Below are positions 1-4,683 of a DNA stretch of 5,982 nt, piece after piece. The notes below the pieces were generated by a model. It had not been told where the DNA came from. It worked only from the letters and a program-made list of their open reading frames with translations, and made no database searches. The stretch's first letter is position 1, and each line of letters opens with the position of its first letter. Made by a program: the position numbers and the translations under genes. The DNA comes from Eubacteriales Family XIII. Incertae Sedis bacterium (GTDB taxonomy: Bacteria > Bacillota > Clostridia > Peptostreptococcales > Anaerovoracaceae): the NCBI GenBank assembly GCA_031283865.1, contig JAITAX010000054.1, forward strand, positions 1 to 5,982. The letters run 5' to 3'.

Positions 1-578
1 TCTATGCCCGCCGTATCGTATATGCGTTCTTTCCGCACACGCATCTCCAGATCGAACGAATACGGCCCGGAATTTGTCGCTTCCATTGCGGAGATGCCCG
101 TGGATTTGAATATCAGATATCCCGTACAGTCCAAAAAATATTGCGTGCGTTCATACACTTCGGGTTTGTTTTCTTTCAACCAGAGCAATTTGGGAACGAC
201 GTCCCCGGCGCTCAGGGTTTCGAAACCGAGAAGACCGTTGATTTTTTTTGCCTGCTTCCCGGCACGGCTGTCCACCCAAGTGATATTGTTGTAGAGCACT
301 TCGCCGTTCTTGTCCACGGGGATAATGCCCAATCCCTGCGTTCCGAACGATATCGCTTTTATATGCCGGCCCGAGATCCCCGACTCCTTTAGAACATTCC
401 CCGTGACGGCGCAGGTTGCGCGCCAGTAATCCTCCGGATTTTGCTCTGCATAGCCCAAGGAGGGCGCGGACAAGGGGTAATTGTAAATGCTGCCGGCAAT
501 AAATTTCCCGGCGCAATCGATCAAAGCCGCTTTTGTGGCACCGGTGCCAAAATCGTATGCCAATATATAATCGGACAT
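1..578 (-). CDS. FGGY-family carbohydrate kinase, N-terminal 192 residues (cut by window edge)
   Basis: Sugar kinase that would transfer the gamma-phosphate of ATP to a keto-sugar such as a pentulose or 6-deoxyhexulose in the cytoplasm. The reading frame is open from an ATG at 578-576 to the window edge and gives the first 192 residues of a protein that is normally about 480-520 residues. Residues 9-16 (DFGTGATK) are the phosphate-1 loop of the actin/hexokinase fold. EQNPEDYW near 45-52, WVDSRA at 101-106 and PKLLWLKENKPEVYERT at 129-145 are characteristic FGGY_N segments. The catalytic Asp and the ATP-binding C-terminal domain lie outside the window. An AGAGGA ribosome site (585-590) sits 6 bases before the start. 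It is the second gene after the aldolase, 52 bases downstream, surely in one transcript. Xylulokinase-like, fuculokinase-like or ribulokinase-like activities are all possible; the substrate cannot be fixed from this half. Family call is secure. Confidence 0.93.
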   Translation of the reverse strand, partial: MSDYILAYDFGTGATKAALIDCAGKFIAGSIYNYPLSAPSLGYAEQNPEDYWRATCAVTGNVLKESGISGRHIKAISFGTQGLGIIPVDKNGEVLYNNITWVDSRAGKQAKKINGLLGFETLSAGDVVPKLLWLKENKPEVYERTQYFLDCTGYLIFKSTGISAMEATNSGPYSFDLEMRVRKERIYDTAGI

Positions 579-630
579 GGATTTTCCTCTTTTCAATATA
601 CCCCCGGCTGCGGACCGTGCAATCGGCGCC

Positions 631-1275
631 TTACAACTCTTCGGTCATGTTGTATTTCCGCCTTATGTTGTTTTGCGTTTCCGCAGGCAGCACCCTGATC
701 GCGCCGCTGTTTCGTGCGATTGCGTATATCTTCGCGGCGTCTTCGGTGTAGACGGCGGATTTATACGCTTGATCAATGTCAACGCCGACGGCAAGCACAC
801 CGTGATTCGCCAACAGGCAACTGCGGCGGCGGCACAGCGCTTTCAGCGCTTCCGTCCCCAAGGCTTCCGTACCCGCAGGCGCAAATTCCGATACCGGCAC
901 ATCTCCGCCGATGTGGGGAATCATCTCTTCAAGGATCGCGGGGATGCCCTCCCGGATTACGGAAAATGCGGTCGCGTAGGGCGAATGCGTATGGATGACG
1001 GCGCGTACATCCGCTCTGTCCCTGTAGATTGCGGCGTGCATTCTCCATTCGGAGGACGGCTTGTGCGGACCCTCCAAGATGTCGCCGTCCACGGTAATCA
1101 AGGAGATGTCCTCCGTTTTCATGGTCTGATAATCGATGCCGCTCGGCGTAATGGCTATTATCTTGCTGTCCGGATCATAAATGCTCAGGTTGCCGCTGGT
1201 ACCGGCGAACAATTTTTCATCGTAAGACCGCTTGGATATCTTCAATATCAGCGCGCGCATTTCCGTTTGTTTCAT
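631..1275 (-). CDS. Class II aldolase/adducin family protein (FucA/AraD superfamily)
   Basis: Zinc-dependent cytoplasmic enzyme of 214 residues, the usual length for L-fuculose-1-phosphate aldolase and its relatives, which split a ketose phosphate into dihydroxyacetone phosphate and an aldehyde; other members are 4-epimerases or decarboxylases. The phosphate-binding pieces GTSGN (25-29), TPSG (43-46) and SSEW (74-77) are present. The expected zinc ligands are His95 and His97 in HTHS and His158 in ANHG, with Glu76 as catalytic acid/base. By eye, the position of FucA Tyr113 is held by Glu118 (EEM), so the substrate may differ from fuculose-1-phosphate. The ATG at 1275-1273 is preceded by a GCAGGT ribosome site (1281-1286) 5 bases away. 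First gene of the operon; the FGGY kinase follows and would supply its phosphorylated substrate. Specific substrate unknown; family call is secure. Confidence 0.92.
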   Translation of the reverse strand: MKQTEMRALILKISKRSYDEKLFAGTSGNLSIYDPDSKIIAITPSGIDYQTMKTEDISLITVDGDILEGPHKPSSEWRMHAAIYRDRADVRAVIHTHSPYATAFSVIREGIPAILEEMIPHIGGDVPVSEFAPAGTEALGTEALKALCRRRSCLLANHGVLAVGVDIDQAYKSAVYTEDAAKIYAIARNSGAIRVLPAETQNNIRRKYNMTEEL

Positions 1276-1286
1276 AATAAACCTGC

Positions 1287-1346
1287 TTTTATGTTGTTTT
1301 GTATGGATTTATATGTCTTTATGTGTTCTTCTGTGTCCTGTTTGTA
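1287..1346 (-). promoter_or_regulatory. Phased ~10-bp degenerate repeats in the aldolase leader
   Basis: Between the predicted transcription start (about 1343) and the aldolase ribosome site the DNA splits into successive 10-base units. On the plus strand, beginning at 1287, they are TTTTATGTTG, TTTTGTATGG, ATTTATATGT, CTTTATGTGT, TCTTCTGTGT and a poorer CCTGTTTGTA. The consensus on the transcribed strand is roughly ACACATAAA. Repeats spaced by one helical turn downstream of a start site fit a multimeric repressor operator, for example of the DeoR family common in sugar operons, but no regulator gene is seen here and biased composition could produce part of the pattern. Confidence 0.4.
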
Positions 1347-1349
1347 GAG

Positions 1350-1378
1350 ATTATATCATCATTGTAACAATGTTTCAA
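1350..1378 (-). promoter_or_regulatory. Sigma-A promoter of the aldolase-kinase operon
   Basis: On the minus strand TTGAAA (1378-1373) and a perfect TATAAT (1355-1350) are separated by exactly 17 bases. Transcription would start near 1343 and give a leader of about 68 bases before the aldolase ATG. The match is 5/6 and 6/6 with ideal spacing, so the basal promoter should be strong and must be held down by a repressor if the pathway is inducible. Confidence 0.82.
1360..1372. promoter_or_regulatory. Perfect 13-bp palindrome in the promoter spacer, candidate operator
   Basis: CATTGT-A-ACAATG is a perfect inverted repeat with a one-base centre. It fills 13 of the 17 bases between the -35 and -10 hexamers of the aldolase promoter. 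A dimeric protein bound there would block RNA polymerase directly. A LacI- or GntR-type sugar repressor is plausible by position, but the half-site is not one I can assign to a named regulator. Confidence 0.6.
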
Positions 1379-1379
1379 C

Positions 1380-1414
1380 TGTATTTTTTGGTTTTTGGTT
1401 TTGTATTTTTTGGT
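1380..1414. repeat. 13-bp direct repeat, 22-bp period, just upstream of the -35
   Basis: TGTATTTTTTGGT occurs perfectly at 1380-1392 and again at 1402-1414, with a partial GGTTTTTGGTT between them. The copies are two helical turns apart and the nearer one ends two bases from the -35 hexamer. The A-tract-rich DNA could act as an UP element or curved DNA, or be the site of an activator. Confidence 0.6.
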
Positions 1415-1638
1415 GGTTAGCCGGAAACTTCAGCGCAACCCATCTCCCCATAAGCCGTTGCATTAAGTTCGGCAAACGGAGGGGGTGCGTTTATTCCGGC
1501 GATTTCCCGTTCCCGTTTTGAGTATGCGCCGCACGGCGGACGAGCCAACGTCGGATGTATGCGAAAGCCGGCGCTTTTAGACGCCGGCCGGCAACACGGC
1601 CTTATAGGCCGGAGCGAATTAGGTTTGACGGGGCATGG
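1415..1638. other. Intergenic stretch without a gene, GC-rich hairpins at its right end
   Basis: I see no supported gene here; the open frames crossing it on the plus strand are shadows of the permease gene. Together with the aldolase leader and promoter it makes a 363-base gene-free stretch from 1276 to 1638. The right third contains two hairpins, 1567-1588 and 1597-1611. The middle part (1421-1560) shows no promoter, terminator or RNA structure that I can support. Confidence 0.6.
1561..1611 (-). terminator. Possible weak terminator after the ABC operon
   Basis: Read on the minus strand, downstream of the permease stop at 1639, there is first a stem CGGCC/GGCCG with a five-base loop (1611-1597). 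It is followed by a 7-bp perfect stem GCCGGCG/CGCCGGC with an 8-base loop (1588-1567), then only TTTCGC. The T-tract is short, so termination may be inefficient or Rho-assisted. An alternative fold pairs CCGGCC at 1584-1589 with GGCCGG at 1607-1612. Confidence 0.4.
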
Positions 1639-2319
1639 TTAAAACGCGCGCTTTCTGTAAAACGAGAGCGACAGCCGGTACGACGCAAAGATGATCAACA
1701 GCAGGGCCGCGCACGCCGCCGGGATGATCGCGCCGTCGCCCAAGGCCGCCCGCCCGAAGAGCGCGGACGCGCCGGGTAGGCCGTCGCCCTTTGAAATCTC
1801 GACAAGCGCGGCGACTGCGGCCATGACGAAGCAGAAAGGCAGCAGACTGAAAAACTTCGCTTTCGCGTAGCCGAATTTGAAGTATATCGGCAACTGCACC
1901 GCCTGAACAGCGATGAACACGGCGGCAAGCACGAGCGTCGCCCAACGCGTATCGGACGCGCCGGGGTCGGACGCAAACGCGCGCACCGCGAAAACCCCCG
2001 CCGCCGAAAGGACGAGCGAACAGGCGATGGCGCAGACATCGAGCGCGAGCGTGAACAGATAGCGCCCGAGGACCACCGTCTTTCGGCTGACGGAGAGCGT
2101 GACGTAGAGCGCGTCCAGATTGCTCTTGTCGGCCAGCACGAACGGATAGCTTGCGAACATCGTTCCGAGCATCATTCCAAAGCCGACGCCCGAGGTGATA
2201 TTGCCGGACACGGTCGTGAGGAAGAGCGCGACCGCCGCGTAGATCAGCAGGTTTCTGATCGCGAAATACGGTTTGACGGTTATGAATTCCAGCCGCACGA
2301 ACGATGCCGTCTTATTCAT
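1639..2319 (-). CDS. ABC-2 type transporter permease, six-helix
   Basis: Integral membrane partner of the ATPase encoded just upstream; together they would form a small exporter whose cargo cannot be read from sequence. The 226-residue protein has six likely membrane helices, about residues 20-38, 43-62, 87-113, 127-147, 155-174 and 195-213, and a basic C-terminus. The segment 58-88, with YPF, a short polar loop and the SVSRK..VLGRYLF pattern, is typical of the ABC2_membrane_5 group (BcrB/YtrC-like permeases), where it reads roughly as LPxSRkxiVxxRYl. The ATG at 2319-2317 lies within the last codons of the ATPase gene: ATGAATAA contains start and stop, an 8-base overlap implying translational coupling. 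An AAAGGG element lies a few bases upstream. Last gene of the three-gene operon. Confidence 0.85.
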   Translation of the reverse strand: MNKTASFVRLEFITVKPYFAIRNLLIYAAVALFLTTVSGNITSGVGFGMMLGTMFASYPFVLADKSNLDALYVTLSVSRKTVVLGRYLFTLALDVCAIACSLVLSAAGVFAVRAFASDPGASDTRWATLVLAAVFIAVQAVQLPIYFKFGYAKAKFFSLLPFCFVMAAVAALVEISKGDGLPGASALFGRAALGDGAIIPAACAALLLIIFASYRLSLSFYRKRAF

Positions 2320-3166
2320 TGCCCTTTGTCTCCCTGTTCATAAAGATGATGATTTCGTCCAAACTGATCCCCTCGACCAGCACGCCGGCCGGCAACTTGC
2401 CCGCGTCCGCAGCTTCGATCATGCCCTCAAAGCCCGTCCCGTGTTCCCGGCAGCCGACGATCAGCTTCTTTTGCTCCGCGTCGAGATCGCGCAGACCGCC
2501 CGTCACGCGCGCGTACTTTTCGAGCAGGGCCTCCCGCGCGCCCGTGAACACGACGGTCCCGTTCAGGATGAAGGTGATGAAGTCGGCGGTCTTTTCGAGA
2601 TCGGAGGTGATGTGCGTGGAGAACAGGACGCTCTTGCTTTCGTCGGACACAAAGCCGCGCAGCAGGTCGCAGATCTCGTCGCGCACCACGGGGTCAAGCC
2701 CGCTCGTCGGCTCGTCGAGGACCAGCAGCTTCGCGCCGTGGGAGAGCGCGACGGCGATTTGGAGCTTCGTCTTCATGCCGCGGGAAAACGCCTTGATCTT
2801 TTTCTTGCGCTCAAGTCCGAACCGCTGCAGGCCGTCGGCAAAGGCACCTTTGTCCCAATCCGCGTAGAACGGGGACAGGGCCGCTTCGACGTCGCCCGCC
2901 GTCCAATCGTCAACATAGAGCGGCGTGTCCGTCACGACGCCGATTCGCCCGTTTTGCGTTTCGGCCTTGGTCTGCCCGAACAGCTTCACGTCGCCCGCGT
3001 CGCCCCGTATTATGTTCAGGATCAGCTTGATCGTCGTGGTCTTGCCCGCGCCGTTCGGCCCGATCAGCCCCATGATATAGCCGCTCGGCAGGTCAAAGCT
3101 CACGTCGCGCAGCGCGAACGCGCCGTAGGTCTTGCAAAGTCCGCGCGCTTCCAAGATATTAGTCAC
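2312..3166 (-). CDS. ABC transporter ATP-binding protein
   Basis: Cytoplasmic ATPase of 284 residues that drives the adjacent permease. It has an aromatic A-loop Tyr14, Walker A GPNGAGKTTT (36-45), signature FSRGMKTKL (127-135), Walker B LLVLDEPTSGLDP (147-159, with catalytic Glu152) and switch His185 (STH). The Q-loop position reads VVTD (77-80) instead of the common VPQ, and the signature is SRGMK rather than LSGGQ; both are usual for the BcrA/YtrB-like exporters. The C-terminal tail (about 215-284) is the extension common in this group. The start is GTG at 3166-3164, supported by a GGAGG ribosome site at the right distance. It overlaps the GntR stop by 8 bases (GTGACTAA). Substrate unknown; related systems handle antimicrobial peptides, cell-wall stress or acetoin-type conditions. 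Confidence 0.93.
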   Translation of the reverse strand: MTNILEARGLCKTYGAFALRDVSFDLPSGYIMGLIGPNGAGKTTTIKLILNIIRGDAGDVKLFGQTKAETQNGRIGVVTDTPLYVDDWTAGDVEAALSPFYADWDKGAFADGLQRFGLERKKKIKAFSRGMKTKLQIAVALSHGAKLLVLDEPTSGLDPVVRDEICDLLRGFVSDESKSVLFSTHITSDLEKTADFITFILNGTVVFTGAREALLEKYARVTGGLRDLDAEQKKLIVGCREHGTGFEGMIEAADAGKLPAGVLVEGISLDEIIIFMNRETKGNE

Positions 3167-3539
3167 AACCGTCCTCCCATAAAAGGTTCAGTCTCTCAAG
3201 GATCTCGTTCTTGGTGAGGCCCTCCGCTTTCGCGACGGCGATGGCGTCGGCCAGCCCGCTTTCCATCCTGTGCATGGCGTTCTCCCTCGCCAATTCTTTG
3301 TTTCGCGGCAGAACGTAACAACCCTTGCCCTGCACGTTCACGACGAAGCCCTCCCGCTCCAGATCGCCGTAGGCGCGCGCGGTCGTGATGACGCTGATCT
3401 TCAGGTCGCGCGCGAGTCCGCGGATCGAGGGCAGCACATCGTCCTCCGCAAGCTCGCCGGAGAAAATCGCCGCCTTGATCTGTTCCTTGATCTGTTCGTA
3501 TATCGGAACGCCGGAGCGGTTCGACACGATGAGCTTCAT
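3159..3539 (-). CDS. GntR family transcriptional regulator, YtrA-like
   Basis: Short DNA-binding regulator of 126 residues. Residues 10-78 are a GntR winged helix-turn-helix: VPIYEQIKEQIKAAIFSGEL, then the recognition segment LPSIRGLARDLKISVITTARAY, and the wing around VVNVQGKGCYVL. The remaining 48 residues form only a short helical tail. This lack of a ligand domain defines the YtrA subfamily, whose genes usually sit first in an ABC transporter operon and repress it, as here. I chose the ATG at 3539-3537 because AAAGGG (3546-3551) lies 6 bases upstream; the in-frame ATG 60 bases earlier would fall on the promoter. The protein probably binds the repeats at 3561-3587 over its own promoter. 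The inducer is unknown. Confidence 0.92.
   Translation of the reverse strand: MKLIVSNRSGVPIYEQIKEQIKAAIFSGELAEDDVLPSIRGLARDLKISVITTARAYGDLEREGFVVNVQGKGCYVLPRNKELARENAMHRMESGLADAIAVAKAEGLTKNEILERLNLLWEDGCD
3173..3177 (-). promoter_or_regulatory. Ribosome binding site fixing the GTG start of the ATPase
   Basis: GGAGG on the minus strand lies 6 bases before GTG at 3166-3164, inside the last codons of the GntR gene. The next codons (TNILEARGLCKTYG) match the usual beginning of ABC ATPases, so the GTG start is well supported. Confidence 0.8.
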
Positions 3540-3560
3540 ATTGCGCCCTTTCGTCAATAA

Positions 3561-3587
3561 CACTATATACACTATACACAATATAGT
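3561..3587. promoter_or_regulatory. Candidate autoregulatory operator of the GntR-ABC operon
   Basis: The plus strand holds CACTATA at 3561-3567 and again at 3570-3576 (period 9). A wider inverted repeat has ACTATAT at 3562-3568 facing ATATAGT at 3581-3587, and a smaller one has CTATA facing TATAG (3572-3576 and 3582-3586). The cluster covers the -10, the spacer edge and the start point of the operon promoter. This is the expected place for binding by the YtrA-like repressor encoded next door; which half-sites are used cannot be told by eye. Confidence 0.65.
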
Positions 3588-3599
3588 CGCAGCTGTCAA
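3571..3599 (-). promoter_or_regulatory. Sigma-A promoter of the GntR-ABC operon
   Basis: On the minus strand a perfect TTGACA (3599-3594) is followed after 17 bases by TATAGT (3576-3571). Transcription would start near 3564, leaving a leader of about 25 bases before the GntR ATG. The AT-rich DNA just upstream (3600-3650) may raise its strength. Confidence 0.85.
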
Positions 3600-3655
3600 T
3601 AGGGAATTTTGAAAAAGGAAAGGAAATTTTTAGAATTTTGAGAGGATGTTTCCGT

Positions 3656-4378
3656 CTATGGATTGCATATCTTGCAGGCTGCGAAGCCGTCCGCGAGCGC
3701 CTCCTCGCGCGTCGCGAGCCGCACGATATGCGCGTCCTTGATCGAGGCGACGGATCGGCATGAGGGCAGGTGAAATTTCTTCGTTCCCGCGTTTCCGATG
3801 TATCCGTCCGCGCTTTGACCCGGTTCGCTCGCGTCCGTTCCGTTCGCGTCTGCGCTTTCCGCGTCCGCGTCTTTTCCGTCCGCGCTTTCTATGGCGGAAT
3901 AGGCCCAGAGGCCTGCGCCGCGCTCCCGCGCGTCCCGCTGCAGCGACGTAAAGCTTTCGACGTAGCGCACGTTCGGCGGGTACGTGGCAAGCTGCGCGTG
4001 GCCCTCCGCCAGCAGCGTTTCGTTGAACATCTCGCCGCCGTCCGTATAGACGTAGGCCAAGAGCCGCCCGTAGCGGTCGCGCTCCTGCGCGTCGAACTCC
4101 AGACGGATGCGTTTGCCCTCAAGGGCTTCTTTCGTGAAGTCGGCGGCAATCTCGCCGTAGGCTACGTTTTTTTCGCCGTCAGGATGCACGGACTCGGGCG
4201 TGTCCACGCCGATCAGTCGGACGCGCGCCTCCGTTCCGTCCATATCTACGATGATCGTGTCGCCGTCCACGACGCGCGTGACAAGATAGGTTTCGCCGCT
4301 TTCATTGCTCGCGGCGCAGGCGCAGAGCAGGAAGAGCAACGGGAGCAGGACGAACGCGCTACGCCCCGGCCTTGACAT
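3656..4378 (-). CDS. Lipoprotein thermonuclease (SNase domain) with C-terminal Cys/His module
   Basis: Predicted membrane-anchored nuclease of 240 residues, acting outside the cytoplasmic membrane. Residues 7-20 are a hydrophobic signal ending in the lipobox LCAC, with Cys21 as lipidation site. The SNase domain spans about 30-160: the calcium-site motif VDGDT (37-41), the catalytic equivalents of staphylococcal Arg35, Glu43 and Arg87 at Arg54 (VRLIG), Glu62 (DTPE) and Arg105 (YGR). Residues 161-192 are a low-complexity acidic linker rich in Ser, Ala and Asp. Residues 193-240 form a compact module with His203, Cys207, Cys235 and Cys238 (FHLPSC ... CKIC), an Ada-like zinc-binding fold seen at the end of many Firmicute thermonucleases, probably for DNA binding. 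An AAAGGG site lies 5 bases before the ATG. The gene overlaps the zinc-ribbon gene by 20 bases and ends 57 bases before the GntR promoter. Confidence 0.9.
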   Translation of the reverse strand: MSRPGRSAFVLLPLLFLLCACAASNESGETYLVTRVVDGDTIIVDMDGTEARVRLIGVDTPESVHPDGEKNVAYGEIAADFTKEALEGKRIRLEFDAQERDRYGRLLAYVYTDGGEMFNETLLAEGHAQLATYPPNVRYVESFTSLQRDARERGAGLWAYSAIESADGKDADAESADANGTDASEPGQSADGYIGNAGTKKFHLPSCRSVASIKDAHIVRLATREEALADGFAACKICNP

Positions 4379-4532
4379 CGTCGCCCTTTCCGCGTTCCGC
4401 GCGGGTCTTTTGATACGCGTCGCGCTCCTCGCGCGAGGCCTCCCTTATGTTCAGCTTCCCGCAGTCGGGGCAGTCGTCCGCGGCCCCCGTGCGTTCAAAT
4501 ACAAAGCGGCAACTTTCACAAACGTAAACCAT
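4359..4532 (-). CDS. Small zinc-ribbon (rubredoxin-like) protein, 57 residues
   Basis: Unrecognised small cytoplasmic protein. Cys5-Glu-Ser-Cys8 and Cys21-Pro-Asp-Cys24 form two CxxC knuckles 12 residues apart, enough for a zinc ribbon or rubredoxin-like metal site, followed by a charged, helical C-terminal tail (about 31-52). The start at 4532-4530 is fixed by a full AAAGGAG ribosome site 7 bases upstream; an in-frame extension to 4805 would run through the divergent thyA promoter and coding region and is not credible. Its 3' end overlaps the nuclease start by 20 bases, so the two are co-transcribed and probably coupled. No function can be read; a link with the nuclease is suggested by position only. 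Confidence 0.8.
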   Translation of the reverse strand: MVYVCESCRFVFERTGAADDCPDCGKLNIREASREERDAYQKTRAERGKGDDVKAGA

Positions 4533-4539
4533 TTCATCA

Positions 4540-4546
4540 CTCCTTT
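4540..4546 (-). promoter_or_regulatory. Ribosome binding site deciding the zinc-ribbon start
   Basis: AAAGGAG on the minus strand, 7 bases before ATG 4532-4530. It is the strongest ribosome site in this stretch and rules out the longer in-frame start. Confidence 0.8.
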
Positions 4547-4553
4547 GTCTATA

Positions 4554-4562
4554 AGTATAACA
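4554..4562 (-). promoter_or_regulatory. Extended -10 promoter of the zinc-ribbon/nuclease operon
   Basis: The minus strand reads TG-T-TATACT, an extended -10 element; no good -35 hexamer is found 16-18 bases upstream. The start would fall near 4547, giving a very short leader that begins at the ribosome site. Plausible but unproven. Confidence 0.45.
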
Positions 4563-4627
4563 GAACAGGAGTTCGTATGCACATGAAATTTTTGCCGGAC
4601 GCGAAAAATTCACGCTGCGGATTCGAG

Positions 4628-4656
4628 TTGCCTTATTCGCGGAAGAGGCGTATACT
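4628..4656 (+). promoter_or_regulatory. Sigma-A promoter of thyA
   Basis: TTGCCT (4628-4633) and TATACT (4651-4656) are separated by 17 bases, with a start near 4663 and an AAAGGA ribosome site at 4670-4675 eight bases before the ATG. It faces away from the zinc-ribbon promoter; the 151 bases between the two start codons hold both. Confidence 0.7.
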
Positions 4657-4683
4657 ATATTCAGATTAGAAAGGATCGGGGCG

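Noticed and set aside
577..1347. A 256-codon open frame on the plus strand opposite the aldolase
   Set aside because: The aldolase on the minus strand has full active-site motifs, promoter and ribosome site; the plus-strand product has no recognisable motif and crosses the aldolase promoter leader.
1555..1638. GC-rich hairpins considered as a riboswitch or small RNA
   Set aside because: No conserved riboswitch core, no promoter facing them, and no downstream gene in the right orientation; a weak terminator for the ABC operon is simpler.
2273..3217. A 314-codon open frame on the plus strand opposite the ATPase
   Set aside because: It mirrors the ABC ATPase gene, which has all nucleotide-binding motifs in order; the antisense translation is Arg/Ala/His-rich without any recognisable domain and has no promoter or good ribosome site.
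3540..3599. Upstream in-frame ATG extending the GntR protein by 20 residues
   Set aside because: The extension is encoded by the promoter and operator; the ATG at 3539 has a well-placed AAAGGG site and gives the normal YtrA-type N-terminus.
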